DNA of 64,000 nt from Clostridiales bacterium (GCA_009782505.1 WRIW01000001.1:59773-123772), one strand, 5' to 3'. Positions 37,022 through 46,812 are shown, counted from the stretch's first letter. A program made the numbers and translations. Notes: generated by a model not told the origin, from the letters alone.

Positions 37022-39112
37022 TCAGTACTTGTCGTTGCTCCAGCCGTCGCCGTCGTTCGCGAAGCCGTCCTCCGCCGGCAGCATCAGCCGCGCGGACTTG
37101 GCTGGCGACGGCAGCCGTCCGCCGCGGGAGGGCCCGGACCCGTCTCTGAGCTTAAATTGGGCGATAAGCCCGCTGAGCATGTCGGACTGCCCGCTCATCT
37201 CCTCGGAAGCGGCGGCGCTCTCCTCGGCGGTGGCGCTGTTTTGCTGCACCACCTGGGCGACCTGATCTATGCCCGAGTTGATTTGGGTTATAGCCAGGGT
37301 CTGCTCCTCCGACGAACGGGCGATCTCCGCCACGATATGCGTGCTCTCCGTGATACCGGAAACGATTTCCGTCAGGCTTTCCGCAGTCTCCCCCGCTATC
37401 TTCGCGCCCAGCTCGGCTTTCGCCATGGAGTTCTGTATCATATCCCCTGTTTCCTTGGCGGCTTCCGCGCTCTTGGCCGCCAGGTTCCGCACTTCTTCAG
37501 CCACCACGGCGAAGCCCTTCCCGTGCTCGCCCGCCCTGGCGGCTTCCACCGCCGCGTTTAGGGCAAGGATGTTCGTTTGGAAAGCGATGTCGTCGATGAC
37601 CTTGATGACTTTACTGATGTTCTGGCTGGCGGTATTGATATCTTTCACGGCGGACATCATCTCGTCCATCTGACGGCTCCCTGTGGAAGCGTTTTCGGTG
37701 ATGGCGTTCGCCAGGGCGGCGGCCCGCACCGCCTTGTCGGCGTTGGCCTTGGTTTTCTCCGCGATGTCCGATATGGAAGCGGACAGCTCCTCGATGGAAG
37801 CAGCCTGCTGGGTAGAGCCCTGAGCCAGGGCCTGGGCCCCGTCCGCCACCTGCTTTGACCCTGTAGATACCTGCCCGGCGGAGGAGTTCACATCGGTCAT
37901 GGTCCGGTTCAGATTATCCACGATGCCGTTGATGGAGTCCCTGATGAGTACGAAATCCCCCTGGAAATCATAAGCGCTCACCGTAGCCAGGTCGCCGCCG
38001 GCTAAGCCTTCCATGCGCTCCTTGATCTCGCCGATATAGCCGCGCAGCTGATTGTACGCCTCCCCCAGAGCTTTCGCCAGATCGCCTACTTCGTCTGAAG
38101 AACGTATGTTCAGGGAGGATACTTCGCCGGTGGATATCCCAAGATCACCCGACCGTATCTTCTCGGCAAAAAGGCTGATTTTCTTAAGCGGCCTGCTTAC
38201 CGCCAGCTGGCTGTACAGGAAAATGAGCAGTATGCTTAATAAACCCAGCCCGATGGAAGGGTAGAGGACCGTGGTCAGCATCGCTTTCTGCTGCGCCAGG
38301 GTGTCGTTGATGTTTACCCCGGTAAACAACATGCCGACGACGTCGCCTTCCTCGATGAGGGGCGAATAATACGCGGCGTAGGTACTGCCAAACAGCTCGA
38401 TGTTGACCGGATAGTTTTTCCTCTGGTTAAGCACGGCGCTGACGACGGCGTCGCTTGCTTTCGTCCCGATCACCCGGTCGCCTTTGTCGTCGATGAGGGT
38501 CGTGTTCAGGCGGGTATCCCACTCAAAAATGGTTACTTCGCAGCCGATCCTCTCCTTGATTTCATCCATATAATGGTGCAGGCTGAGATCCCTGCCGCAT
38601 ACGACCGCGCCGATGATATTGCCGTCCATGTCTCTGACAGCGGCGCTGCCCCTGGCGGACAGGCTGGAATGGGAGTCTTTTTCGATCGTGCTATGGCTTT
38701 GGCCAGTCGCCAGCGTAGTGGAGATGGTACGCATATCGGACATATCGTCCCCGGCTTCGTCGCTGTGGGCGCGGACCAGGGCTTTGCCATCTTTGTCGCA
38801 TAGAGTGATCGTGTCGTACCCGTTCAAGAATAACGAAATGAAAATCTTGAGCTCTTCTAGATCATGCTCCAAGATGCCGGTGACCACAGACGGGTCGCCG
38901 GCTACCATCATGGCGCGGATAAGCACGTCGCTCTGATGGTCGTCGATGGCTTTCGCAAAGGACATATTCGCCGTGGCGGCGTCCTTCTCGGTCAGGTCCA
39001 TGATCAACCTATCGCTCTGAGACATTACGATAACCAGCGAGACGATGATCACAGCCGTTATCATCAAAGCGACGATCAATGAGATTTTCAACCCCAGGCT
39101 CTTTAACTTCAT
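37022..39112 (-). CDS. Methyl-accepting chemotaxis protein with extracytoplasmic Cache sensor
   Basis: A 696-residue chemoreceptor. It has TM1 (about 9-30), an extracytoplasmic double-Cache sensor (about 35-270, with [20 protein letters not shown]), TM2, a HAMP domain, and a signalling domain with the tip [20 protein letters not shown]. The last 40 residues after FKLRDG are a flexible tail. The signalling domain closely resembles that of the receptor at 11911-13893, while the sensors differ, so the two probably sense different ligands. AGGAGGGG precedes ATG 39112. Confidence 0.95.
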   Translation of the reverse strand: MKLKSLGLKISLIVALMITAVIIVSLVIVMSQSDRLIMDLTEKDAATANMSFAKAIDDHQSDVLIRAMMVAGDPSVVTGILEHDLEELKIFISLFLNGYDTITLCDKDGKALVRAHSDEAGDDMSDMRTISTTLATGQSHSTIEKDSHSSLSARGSAAVRDMDGNIIGAVVCGRDLSLHHYMDEIKERIGCEVTIFEWDTRLNTTLIDDKGDRVIGTKASDAVVSAVLNQRKNYPVNIELFGSTYAAYYSPLIEEGDVVGMLFTGVNINDTLAQQKAMLTTVLYPSIGLGLLSILLIFLYSQLAVSRPLKKISLFAEKIRSGDLGISTGEVSSLNIRSSDEVGDLAKALGEAYNQLRGYIGEIKERMEGLAGGDLATVSAYDFQGDFVLIRDSINGIVDNLNRTMTDVNSSAGQVSTGSKQVADGAQALAQGSTQQAASIEELSASISDIAEKTKANADKAVRAAALANAITENASTGSRQMDEMMSAVKDINTASQNISKVIKVIDDIAFQTNILALNAAVEAARAGEHGKGFAVVAEEVRNLAAKSAEAAKETGDMIQNSMAKAELGAKIAGETAESLTEIVSGITESTHIVAEIARSSEEQTLAITQINSGIDQVAQVVQQNSATAEESAAASEEMSGQSDMLSGLIAQFKLRDGSGPSRGGRLPSPAKSARLMLPAEDGFANDGDGWSNDKY

Positions 39113-39187
39113 ATGGCACCCCTCCTACAAATTGGTTTGCTTTAACTAAGTTGGGCCGCGTCCGTTAGCCCAGGGCTTCGTGGCTCA

Positions 39188-41311
39188 TCATTTGCGTCTC
39201 TCCTGCCTGAGTACCTCCCGCCTGGACAGGTTCACCCTGCCCTGGCGGTCGATCTCCGTGACCTTGACGGTGATGATATCGCCGATATTGACCACGTCTT
39301 CGACTTTATTGACGCGTTCCTCCGCCAGATGGGATATATGGACAAGCCCTTCTTTCCCCGGGAGGACTTCCACAAAGGCGCCGAAATTCATGATCCTGGT
39401 GACCTTTCCGGTATACGTCGCCCCTACTTCCACTTCCCTGGTGATGTCCCGGATGATCTGCACCGCTTTTTCGCCGGCTGCCGCGTCCGATGTGGCGATG
39501 ATGACCAGCCCGCTGTCCTCTATGTCTATCTTCACGCCGGTATCTTCGGTGATCTTACGGATGACTTTGCCTCCGGGCCCGATCACGTCTCTTATCCTAT
39601 CCGGGTCGATATTCATCTTTATCATCCTCGGGGCGTAGGGGGACATCTCCTCCCTGGGTTTGTCGATGACCTCAAGGATTTTCCCTAAGATAAACATCCT
39701 GCTTTCCCTGGCTTGGGCCAGGGCCGCGTCCAATATATCGCGGGAAAGGCCGTCCACCTTGATATCCATCTGAAGGGCCGTGACGCCGATCTCCGTGCCA
39801 GCGACCTTGAAGTCCATATCCCCGTGGTGGTCTTCCAGCCCCTGGATGTCGCTGAGTATCGTATAATGCTCCCCTTCCTTGATGAGCCCCATGGCTATCC
39901 CGGCTACCGGGCGCTTGATGGGCACCCCCGCGTCCATGAGGGAGATGGTGCTGCCGCAGACGGAAGCCATGGAGGAGGAGCCGTTTGACTCTAGCACCTC
40001 CGATACCAACCGTATGGTATAGGGGAAGTCCTCGATGGGGGGTATCATAGGCTCCAGCGCCCGCTCCGCCAGTGCGCCGTGCCCGATGTCCCGCCGGCTG
40101 GGGCCCCGCATGGGCCGGGTCTCCCCTACGCTGAATGGAGGGAAATTATAGTGATGGATATAACGCTTGGACGTCTCCACCCCAAGGCCGTCCAGAAGCT
40201 GGTCTTCGCTCAGGGATCCCAGTGTCGTCGCGTTGAGCACCTGGGTCTGCCCCCGGGTAAATAAGCCGCTGCCGTGGGCCCGGGGCAATACGCCCGCTTC
40301 CACGCGGATGGGCCGTATCTCGTCCGGAGCTCTGCCGTCCGGGCGCAGCTTATCTACGCTTATCTGCTTGCGGACATGGTCTTTCTCCACGTCCTCCAGA
40401 ATCGCGGCGATCTCTTTTTTGCTGTCCGGGTACAGCTCGCCGTACTTATCCATCGCCTCTTCCTTGACTTTGTCTACCGCGTCTTCCCTGGCCAGCTTAT
40501 CCGCCGTCTGCAGAGCCGCCAGCATCGGGCCTTCGGCAAATCCCCGCACCGCGGACAGAACCTCGGGGTTGTATGCCGACAGCGTGGGTACCATTTTTTC
40601 CTTCGCCAGCCCCATGGTCATCGCTTCCCGCCGGAAATCCTCGATAAATGCCGTGATCCTCCGTATGGTCTCGTGCCCAAACATGATGGCGTCCAGGCAA
40701 TCCTTCTCCGTGACTTCTTTCGCCCCGGCCTCCACCATCATGATCGCTTCAGACGTTCCGGATACAGTGAGGTTCAACAGGCTTTCCTGGCTCTGCTCCA
40801 GCGTTGGGCTCATGATAAGCTTTTCGCCGATCAGCCCTACCGATACCGTAGCCGTCGGCCCGTCGAAGGGGATCGGGGAAATATGCAGCGCCGCCGAAGC
40901 GCCTATGCCGGCCAGTATGTCCGGCGGGCAATCGTGATCCACGCTCATGATGGTGGCTACGACCTGTACCTCATTTCGAAAGCCGTCGGGAAAGAGCGGC
41001 CGGATGGGCCTGTCCATCAGCCGGGCGGAAAGAGTGGCTCTCTCCGTAGCCCGCCCCTCCCTCTTGATAAAGCCGCCGGGGATCTTGCCAGCGGCGTACA
41101 TTTTTTCCTCATACTCGCACGTAAGCGGAAAGTAATCGATCCCGTCCCTTATGCTTTTCGATACGGTGGCGGTGACCAATACGCAGGTGTCGCCATAGCG
41201 GGCAAATACCGCGCCTCCGGACTGGGCCGCCAGCCTGCCGGTTTCCAGGCTCAGGGTGCGCCCCGCCAGATCCATTTCCTTTCTTAATACCGTCTCATCA
41301 CTGTAAACCAT
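39188..41311 (-). CDS. pnp: Polyribonucleotide nucleotidyltransferase (PNPase)
   Basis: Phosphorolytic 3'-5' exoribonuclease, 707 residues. Two RNase PH domains are separated by a helical linker. The catalytic second half contains GGTTxxGS-like [20 protein letters not shown] and the metal site in [22 protein letters not shown] domain ([20 protein letters not shown]) and an S1 domain ([20 protein letters not shown]) end it. GGAGG eight bases before ATG 41311 excludes the ATG at 41326, which overlaps that site. Confidence 0.97.
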   Translation of the reverse strand: MVYSDETVLRKEMDLAGRTLSLETGRLAAQSGGAVFARYGDTCVLVTATVSKSIRDGIDYFPLTCEYEEKMYAAGKIPGGFIKREGRATERATLSARLMDRPIRPLFPDGFRNEVQVVATIMSVDHDCPPDILAGIGASAALHISPIPFDGPTATVSVGLIGEKLIMSPTLEQSQESLLNLTVSGTSEAIMMVEAGAKEVTEKDCLDAIMFGHETIRRITAFIEDFRREAMTMGLAKEKMVPTLSAYNPEVLSAVRGFAEGPMLAALQTADKLAREDAVDKVKEEAMDKYGELYPDSKKEIAAILEDVEKDHVRKQISVDKLRPDGRAPDEIRPIRVEAGVLPRAHGSGLFTRGQTQVLNATTLGSLSEDQLLDGLGVETSKRYIHHYNFPPFSVGETRPMRGPSRRDIGHGALAERALEPMIPPIEDFPYTIRLVSEVLESNGSSSMASVCGSTISLMDAGVPIKRPVAGIAMGLIKEGEHYTILSDIQGLEDHHGDMDFKVAGTEIGVTALQMDIKVDGLSRDILDAALAQARESRMFILGKILEVIDKPREEMSPYAPRMIKMNIDPDRIRDVIGPGGKVIRKITEDTGVKIDIEDSGLVIIATSDAAAGEKAVQIIRDITREVEVGATYTGKVTRIMNFGAFVEVLPGKEGLVHISHLAEERVNKVEDVVNIGDIITVKVTEIDRQGRVNLSRREVLRQERRK

Positions 41312-41359
41312 CCTGTTTACCTCCATCTTCTTTCTTTCTTCTCTCTTTTCTCAATTCCG

Positions 41360-41388
41360 ATTGTACACAATCATACACATTTCTGCAA
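41360..41388 (-). promoter_or_regulatory. Sigma-A type promoter for pnp
   Basis: Minus-strand TTGCAG (41383-41388), a 17-base spacer and TACAAT (41360-41365). It follows the repeat element and rpsO terminator, so pnp can be transcribed separately from rpsO. Confidence 0.72.
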
Positions 41389-41432
41389 ATTTATTTTATA
41401 ACGTCTAGAATAATAATCCGCCTGATTACTGT

Positions 41433-41673
41433 TCAAGGGGAGCCCGGCAAAGGGGCTATCACTGCCAAGCGGCTGCTATTTTCATCGAAATAACACCTTA
41501 ATGCCAAGTACCACTCCGACATACCGGCGTCGAGCCGTCCTCGTGCCGGCCTCCGCCTGAAAAATCGTCCATGATTTTTCTATGTCTGCGTCTTTTTGCC
41601 AACTATGTGTCTTAGCAACCTGAGCCGCAATGCCGCTTCAGCAGTGATAGCCCCTTTGCCGGGCTCCTCTTGA
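41433..41673. repeat. Palindromic repeat element, copy B, with 33-base terminal inverted repeats
   Basis: The left end (41433-41465) and the right end (41641-41673) are inverted repeats of 33 bases with a single mismatch; both read GCAAAGGGGCTATCACTGC inward. The 213-base core (41447-41659) is homologous to copy A at 23585-23797, including the central hairpin AAAAATC-GTCCAT-GATTTTT. It sits between the rpsO terminator and the pnp promoter. The rest of the gap 41312-41749 holds only those two signals. Confidence 0.85.
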
Positions 41674-41689
41674 TTAGCGGCACGGCCAC

Positions 41690-41722
41690 GAAAAAAAGCC
41701 GCGTCATCGTAAAACGCGACTT
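41690..41722 (-). terminator. Intrinsic terminator after rpsO
   Basis: Minus-strand AAGTCGCGT and ACGCGGCTT form a nine-base stem with one G-T pair and a nine-base loop, followed by a T run. It lies 27 bases past the rpsO stop. Confidence 0.85.
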
Positions 41723-41749
41723 AAGGCTTGGTGATATATGCCGGCAATG

Positions 41750-42019
41750 CTAACGGCGGATACCGTTTGCTTCAAGTATGGCCTTGTACCGGTCGAAATC
41801 CCGGCTTCTGACATAGTTAAGCAGCCCCCTGCGGGCGCCGACCATCTTGAGCAGGCCCCGGCGGCTGTGGTGATCTTTCTTGTGTATCTTCAGATGTTCC
41901 GTCAGATAGTTGATACGTTCCGTGAGTATAGCGATCTGCACCTCCGGCGACCCGGTATCGGATTCGTGCCGGCGGCTTTTTTCGATCACGCCTGTTTTGT
42001 ATTCTTTAGACATTACCAT
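41750..42019 (-). CDS. rpsO: 30S ribosomal protein S15
   Basis: An 89-residue S15, primary binder of the central 16S rRNA domain. Family signatures are [22 protein letters not shown], here noted as TGSPEVQIA and [19 protein letters not shown]. The frame stays open to 42157, but GAGG nine bases before the ATG at 42019 ([10 protein letters not shown]) sets the start; the ATG at 42013 is possible. Transcribed alone, from a promoter inside the ribF end to its own terminator. Confidence 0.96.
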   Translation of the reverse strand: MVMSKEYKTGVIEKSRRHESDTGSPEVQIAILTERINYLTEHLKIHKKDHHSRRGLLKMVGARRGLLNYVRSRDFDRYKAILEANGIRR

Positions 42020-42158
42020 GAGCGCGCACCTCTTTCCTTTCCTCTCATTTTCATTCGGCATGACCAGGTAAAACGTTGGTAAATCGCTAAACCGGGTAAT
42101 GCTAGTACCCCGTACCCCCGGCGGCGCATACGCCAGCCGTCGCGGGGCATTCGACAAT
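42020..42158 (-). promoter_or_regulatory. Structured 5' leader of rpsO, candidate S15 autoregulatory site
   Basis: About 135 bases separate the rpsO promoter and start codon. On the minus strand GCCCCGCGACGGC faces GCCGCCGGGGG across a nested GGCG-TAT-CGCC-like stem, giving a GC-rich hairpin. S15 represses its own translation through leader structures in several bacteria, but these leaders are not conserved in sequence. This is inference from structure alone. Confidence 0.4.
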
Positions 42159-42163
42159 AATGG

Positions 42164-42192
42164 ATTATAACTGATTGCTCCGGAGAAAGCAA
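42164..42192 (-). promoter_or_regulatory. Sigma-A type promoter for rpsO
   Basis: Minus-strand TTGCTT (42187-42192), a 17-base spacer and perfect TATAAT (42164-42169). The -10 overlaps the ribF stop codon. Confidence 0.7.
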
Positions 42193-43181
42193 GTAAAAAT
42201 TGAAGCCGGGGATCCCCCCGTATCCGCGAGTTTTTTCTCCCATTCGTCCAGGGCGGCTGCAGCGGATATGGTATCCAGGCTTATCTGCTCTTTCAGCTCT
42301 TCCACGGAGCCAAAGGCTTTCTCGGGACGGAGCCTGTCGGTAAGCGCCGCCTGGAGCCTGTCGCCGTATAAATCGCCTTCGTAATCCGTCAGATATACCT
42401 CGAAGCTAGGCGCCCCGCCTTCCTGATTGACCGTGGGCCTAATCCCCGCGTTGACGACCCCTCTGTGTATGCGCCCCTCGCCGTCCCGGATGAATCCGCC
42501 ATACACGCCGTAGGCGGGCCACAGAAGGCCGCCGTCCAGCTCCAGGTTGGCCGTGGGGAAACCCAGCCGCGTACCGAGCTTGCGCCCGCCCACGACATTG
42601 CCTTCGTAGATGTGCCCGTGGCCAAGGCGGAAGTACGCCTCATACATGTCGCCGCTCTCGATGAGCTTTCGTATCCCGGTGGAGCTGACGGGCTTCCCCC
42701 CGGCAGTGACCTGGGGCAGGATGCTACACGCGAAACCGTAAGCCAACCCCAACCGCTCCAGGTCGCGGCTGTTTCCGCCCCCCTTGTGCCCGAAGCGGTA
42801 GTTATATCCGCATACGGCGGTACGGGCGCGAAGGAGCCCCGCCAGGTAGTCCCGGGCGAAGGCCTCGGGGCTTAGGGCGGCAAAATCCCTGTCAAAGGTA
42901 AGGATAAATATATGAATATCGCCGAAGCGCCGGATGATCCGGATTTTCTCCTCCAGCGTGTTCAGACTCCCGAGCCCTTCGTTCCCGCCCAGTACTCTCT
43001 GGGGATGGGGCTCGAGTAGAAGCACGCCGGGCTCCCCGCCCCGCTCTTCACTTAGCTGCAGGACTTTCTCGAGGAGGGCCTGGTGCCCCAGATGCACGCC
43101 GTCAAAGTAACCCAGAGCCAGATGCAGCGCGTGGGCTGAAGCGAAGTCTTCGATTTCTTTCCGTTGGGTATATACCGCCAT
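42165..43181 (-). CDS. ribF: Bifunctional riboflavin kinase / FAD synthetase
   Basis: A 338-residue enzyme making FMN and FAD. The N-terminal adenylyltransferase domain has [15 protein letters not shown] and the [12 protein letters not shown] block. The C-terminal kinase domain has [17 protein letters not shown] and [10 protein letters not shown]. It lies downstream of truB in most Bacillota; here an acquired island (43.3-44.4 kb) separates them. Confidence 0.95.
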   Translation of the reverse strand: MAVYTQRKEIEDFASAHALHLALGYFDGVHLGHQALLEKVLQLSEERGGEPGVLLLEPHPQRVLGGNEGLGSLNTLEEKIRIIRRFGDIHIFILTFDRDFAALSPEAFARDYLAGLLRARTAVCGYNYRFGHKGGGNSRDLERLGLAYGFACSILPQVTAGGKPVSSTGIRKLIESGDMYEAYFRLGHGHIYEGNVVGGRKLGTRLGFPTANLELDGGLLWPAYGVYGGFIRDGEGRIHRGVVNAGIRPTVNQEGGAPSFEVYLTDYEGDLYGDRLQAALTDRLRPEKAFGSVEELKEQISLDTISAAAALDEWEKKLADTGGSPASIFTCFLRSNQL

Positions 43182-43287
43182 ATCTGTGCCTGATACCTCA
43201 TTTCCACTTGAAAATAAAAGCCTTGTTCTAAACGAATCTATTTAATATATGCACTGGATTCTTGCCCAACTACCCCGTCATGTCATC

Positions 43288-43383
43288 TTAACCGTCTTCA
43301 ATCGGTTTTCCATCCTTGTTATAAGTCGTACTGAATACCATATCGGAAAGCCACTTCTTAAATGCCGGATTATCATTCCTCAT
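43288..43383 (-). pseudogene. Short orphan coding tail, possibly the C-terminus of a type I restriction subunit HsdR
   Basis: Minus-strand frame encoding DNPAFKKWLSDMVFSTTY and a lysine/glycine-rich end before TAA at 43290-43288. It overlaps the HEPN stop. The peptide resembles the ends of HsdR proteins as I remember them, and a truncated hsdM lies nearby, so a deletion remnant is plausible. It is only 31 codons, so the assignment is weak. The remaining bases to ribF show nothing. Confidence 0.35.
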
Positions 43384-43804
43384 CGCCCGTTTCTACGCCG
43401 CCCTGGGCGTCTTTAACGGCAAACAGGGCTGTAACGTAAGAAAGTATATGCTCCGCATCCATCAACGCTTGTTCCATGTCAGCTATTTCTACGTCCATTT
43501 CGTCGTTGGGATATCGAGTAATCACAGCGAAGTTGGTTAGGCGGTCGGCTTGTTCTGCCAAGTCTATAATTATTTTTGGAAAATAATTCACGCATGTCTT
43601 CAACAATTCGTAAAGGTTATGTGTTCGCGGTATTTGCTCGTTATGGTATGCCAAAATTGCTTTTAGCGCTTTTTCGCCAGCTTGCTGACAATGATAACAA
43701 ACGATTTCCAGTTGTACCGGGTGATGGTTTGTAAGATGCGCAGCAGCAGTAGAATCTGCGACCGCATACTTCATCCATTCCTGATATAGTTCATTATTGC
43801 CCAT
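43373..43804 (-). CDS. HEPN domain protein, partner of the MNT nucleotidyltransferase
   Basis: A 143-residue helical HEPN protein (PF05168 type). It has CYHCQQAGEKALKAILAYH, then RTHNLYELLKTC, and ends ITRYPNDEMDVEIADMEQAL. The RX4HXY motif of HepT toxins is not seen. HEPN/MNT pairs include type VII toxin-antitoxin modules and other defence-associated gene pairs. It overlaps the MNT gene by 11 bases, so coupled translation is likely. The DNA is visibly lower in GC than the neighbours, suggesting transfer. Confidence 0.88.
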   Translation of the reverse strand: MGNNELYQEWMKYAVADSTAAAHLTNHHPVQLEIVCYHCQQAGEKALKAILAYHNEQIPRTHNLYELLKTCVNYFPKIIIDLAEQADRLTNFAVITRYPNDEMDVEIADMEQALMDAEHILSYVTALFAVKDAQGGVETGDEE

Positions 43805-44120
43805 TTAACAATACCCCTTCATTTGCGATCGTATACTGTATTGTCGGTTTCATCAATGACTTGCGCTCAAATTCTTCATCGGTAAATGCCAAAACATCAA
43901 TTGGTATCTCAGTCGAATTTCTTAATGCAACACGAAGGGAATATAGTACTTCCATCCTGCGTCCGGGATACTCAGGCGCAACGATACAAAGGTCAATATC
44001 GCTGTCCGCTTTTTGTTTTCCAGTAGCGTATGATCCGAACAAATATATTTTTGCCTCAGGTAAAAGCTGATTAATGCTTTGCACAATCCTATCTAAATCT
44101 TTTTGCGCTATACTATTCAT
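43794..44120 (-). CDS. MNT-type minimal nucleotidyltransferase
   Basis: A 108-residue protein of the DNA polymerase beta-like superfamily. The catalytic signature GSYATGKQKADSDIDLCIV (GS-x10-DxD) is intact, with a third acidic residue in EIPIDVLAF. In type VII modules the MNT protein adenylylates and neutralises the HEPN toxin. Here the pair lies between a truncated hsdM and a possible hsdR tail. A GGAGG site precedes ATG 44120. Confidence 0.9.
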   Translation of the reverse strand: MNSIAQKDLDRIVQSINQLLPEAKIYLFGSYATGKQKADSDIDLCIVAPEYPGRRMEVLYSLRVALRNSTEIPIDVLAFTDEEFERKSLMKPTIQYTIANEGVLLNGQ

Positions 44121-44176
44121 GTCTACGTCCTCCTGTTAAAGTCAAAATACAGCTTGATTATCTGGTTGCAGAAAGT

Positions 44177-44413
44177 CTACTTCGCAGCTTGGCACAGCGC
44201 CTCTGTCTGATTAATGATACCTGCGGCGTCAAGATTTTTCTTCATCGCCAGCACATCGTCTTTGGTATCTTCCAGCACCGCGTCTAAACGGCGGATGACG
44301 GTCATAGGCAGAATAACATCGCGGTATTTTCCACGCACATAGACGTCGCGCAGGCAATCATCGGCGATGCCCCAAATGAAGCTCACGATCGAATTGTAGG
44401 TTTGGTTGTCCAT
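44177..44413 (-). pseudogene. Truncated type I restriction-modification methylase HsdM (N-terminal fragment)
   Basis: Encodes only the first 78 residues of an HsdM-like protein: YNSIVSFIWGIADDCLRDVY, GKYRDVILPMTVIRRLDAVL, ending in a stop after EALCQAAK. Intact HsdM is about 500 residues with a SAM-binding N6-adenine methylase domain, none of which remains. The fragment begins 47 bases after the truB stop. With the MNT/HEPN pair and the tail at 43288-43383 it marks an internally deleted type I R-M locus. Confidence 0.85.
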
Positions 44414-44460
44414 ATATTTCACCATGTCCTTGGATTATTTGGCTACTCCCACTCGATAGC

Positions 44461-45417
44461 CTACAAAAATGTCTTATCGGGCTTGAAGAAGACCCAGCCG
44501 GCGCGGTCTCCGCTCCCCGGCGTGTACGCGCCCAATGCCACAAGGCGGCCGCCGGCTTCGGAAGCCCAGGCCCTGCCTTCTTCGGGCTTTACCGCTTCCC
44601 CGCCGGGCAGCCATACGCCTTGCCCGTGCCGGAGCCTGAGAGCTTCCTCATCTTCAACGTGAAGCTCCGTCATACGGGTTAAAGCCAGCTCCTTCGGGTG
44701 CAGGACGGCTTCGAAGCCTTCCCCGTCCTCCTTCATGCGCTTTATCTCGTCCAGGCTCACGCTTTGGTCCAGATGGAAGGGCCCTACCCTCAGGCGCAGC
44801 AGGGAGGACATGGCGGCGCCGCAGCCAAGCTTGCGGCCCATATCACGGCAAATCATACGAACATATGTTCCACTGCCGCAATCCACGATGAAGCGCACGG
44901 GGCGATCCCTCCAGGGCGCCGGAGAAGCCGGGCTTGCCGGCCAAGCGTCCAGGAGCCGTATCGAGCGTATATCAACTTGACGCATGACGCCGGTAATGGG
45001 CTTGCCTTCCCTGGCATACTGATGAAGGCTCTTCCCTTCCCTCTTCACGGATGAGTAGGCGGGCGCCTCCTGCATGACCTTGCCTTCCAGGGAGCGCGCC
45101 GCTTCAGCGAGTTTCTCCGGCTCGCCCAGGGGATCCGGCGTATCTACAGGGCAGACCCATGTGGTCGCTCCCCATATGTCCTGGGTGTCCGTCTCGTATC
45201 CTAATGCCATTTCGCAGTAGTAGCTCTTGTCGCCGCCGGACAAGTAGTCGGCCAGCCTGGTAGCCTGGCCAACGCAGACGGGCAGTACCCCCGCCGCCTC
45301 GGGGTCAAGGGTGCCGCAGTGGCCTATCCTCTTCTCCCCCAGCAGACGGCGCAGCAAAGCGACCACATCGTGAGAGGTCATGCCCGGCGGTTTGAGTATG
45401 TTGATGACGCCTTCCAT
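44461..45417 (-). CDS. truB: tRNA pseudouridine-55 synthase TruB
   Basis: A 318-residue enzyme forming pseudouridine 55 in tRNA. Motif II with the catalytic Asp is HCGTLDPEAAGVLPVCVG; the start GVINILKPPGMTSHDVV is typical, and a PUA-like C-terminal region follows (LRLRHGQGVWLPGG). It is the last gene of the nusA-infB operon. Confidence 0.95.
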   Translation of the reverse strand: MEGVINILKPPGMTSHDVVALLRRLLGEKRIGHCGTLDPEAAGVLPVCVGQATRLADYLSGGDKSYYCEMALGYETDTQDIWGATTWVCPVDTPDPLGEPEKLAEAARSLEGKVMQEAPAYSSVKREGKSLHQYAREGKPITGVMRQVDIRSIRLLDAWPASPASPAPWRDRPVRFIVDCGSGTYVRMICRDMGRKLGCGAAMSSLLRLRVGPFHLDQSVSLDEIKRMKEDGEGFEAVLHPKELALTRMTELHVEDEEALRLRHGQGVWLPGGEAVKPEEGRAWASEAGGRLVALGAYTPGSGDRAGWVFFKPDKTFL

Positions 45418-45452
45418 TTTCCCATGCCCCCGGCATTATCGCGGCCGAGCCG

Positions 45453-46427
45453 CTATCCCTGTCTATCCGTCAGCGCTTCCGTAAGCAGGGCCGAGACCCT
45501 GGCGATCACATTGTCCATGCTATCCTGTATGGTCGCCCCCGCCGCCCTTACGTGGCCGCCGCCGCCCAGGCGGGACATAAATGCCGCGCCGTCCAGCTGC
45601 TCCTTCGTGCGAAGGCTGAGCTTGACCGTGCCCGGTTCGTTTTCCTTGAGTATCATCACCGCTTCTATCCCCTGAGTGCTGCGTATCATCTCCAGGGCCG
45701 TGTCCGTCTCGGCGGCTTCGATCCCGGCGGAGACAACTAAGTCATATGGCAGCGGGCAGAGGACGCCCCTCCCTCCCGCCAGGGGGATCATCCCGTTCAG
45801 CATACTGTGCAGGAGAACGAGCTCCTTTTCCGGGCGGTTTTCCCAGAGCTTCTCCCGTATCGAATCCAGGCTGGCGCCATATCCCATAAGCTCGGAAGCC
45901 ACCCTCAAGGTCTCCACGCCTGTGTTGCTGAAGCGGAAGGCGCCGGTATCCGTGACCAAAGCATAGTAGAAGCATGTGGCGGCGGCGGCGGAAAGCCGCA
46001 CCCCCGCTTCGATGAGCAGCCGGCATAGGATTTGCGCCGTGGCCCCCGCCTTGGTGTCGAGCCACTTCACCGCCCCGAACCCGGGGTTGCTGATGTGGTG
46101 GTCTACGTTTAGCAGGACGCGGCTTACGTCCAGGGGGTATTCGCAGCGCTCCGCGTCCCCGCAGTCCAGGACGACTACCGCCGTGTCGTCCGGGATGGCC
46201 AGCTCTTCCGTAGGGATGCGGCAGATAAGCTCCTGGCCCGGGAGCCAGGAGAAGGTCACCGAGATATTATGCAGAGGCCTGATAAGCCGGGGCCGGTAGC
46301 CCAAGTCTCTCAGGGTAAGCCCCAGGCCAAAGGCGGAGCCCCAGGCGTCGCCGTCCGGCTTCTCGTGGACGAAAATCATCACGTCCTGCCCGGGGCGCAG
46401 GCGCCCGGTCAAATCCTGCCAAATCAT
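45453..46427 (-). CDS. nrnA: DHH/DHHA1 phosphoesterase NrnA (oligoribonuclease / pAp phosphatase)
   Basis: A 324-residue protein. The DHH domain carries FVHEKPDGDAWGSA, VVVLDCGDAERCEY and the DHH motif in VDHHISNPGFG; the DHHA1 domain ends GGGGHVRAAGATI. NrnA degrades short oligoribonucleotides and, in several species, pAp. The ATG at 46427 overlaps the rbfA stop (ATGA); the frame is open further but shadows rbfA. The rbfA-nrnA-truB order is standard in Bacillota. Confidence 0.93.
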   Translation of the reverse strand: MIWQDLTGRLRPGQDVMIFVHEKPDGDAWGSAFGLGLTLRDLGYRPRLIRPLHNISVTFSWLPGQELICRIPTEELAIPDDTAVVVLDCGDAERCEYPLDVSRVLLNVDHHISNPGFGAVKWLDTKAGATAQILCRLLIEAGVRLSAAAATCFYYALVTDTGAFRFSNTGVETLRVASELMGYGASLDSIREKLWENRPEKELVLLHSMLNGMIPLAGGRGVLCPLPYDLVVSAGIEAAETDTALEMIRSTQGIEAVMILKENEPGTVKLSLRTKEQLDGAAFMSRLGGGGHVRAAGATIQDSMDNVIARVSALLTEALTDRQG

Positions 46428-46783
46428 GCTTGCGTACCTTCCCTGTTTTGTTCGTTGAGCAGCTCGTTGATCCTGGCGCCGTGCTGTATGGAGTGATCCA
46501 GCTTGAATGTCAGCTCCGGGATGAAGCGCAGGCTCATGCGGCTTGCTAACTCGCCCCGGATGAACCCCGCCGCTTGCTTGAAGGCCTTTATCGTGTCGTT
46601 CTGCTCCTCCGTGTCGCCAAGGCAGCTCAGGTAGACCCCCGCCGAGCTGATGTCCCGGCTTACTTCCACGTGGGTCACGCTTACCAGCCCCTTCACCCTG
46701 GGGTCTTTCATATCGTCGCGGATGATGTCCGAGAGTTCTTTCCTGATCTCTTCCGCCACCCTGTCTTTGCGATGAGAGCTCAT
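46424..46783 (-). CDS. rbfA: 30S ribosome-binding factor A
   Basis: A 119-residue KH-type protein that assists late 30S maturation. It contains DRVAEEIRKELSDIIRDDMK, then VTHVEVSRDISSAGVYLSCL. AAGGAGAG precedes ATG 46783; the frame is open upstream but overlaps infB. It follows infB by 29 bases. Confidence 0.94.
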   Translation of the reverse strand: MSSHRKDRVAEEIRKELSDIIRDDMKDPRVKGLVSVTHVEVSRDISSAGVYLSCLGDTEEQNDTIKAFKQAAGFIRGELASRMSLRFIPELTFKLDHSIQHGARINELLNEQNREGTQA

Positions 46784-46812
46784 AGGGCCCACTCTCCTTA
46801 TTCTTAGATGAG

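Noticed and set aside
43373..44120. Typical HepT-MntA type VII toxin-antitoxin
   Set aside because: The MNT motif fits, but the HEPN protein lacks the RX4HXY motif, so I annotate only the domain pair.
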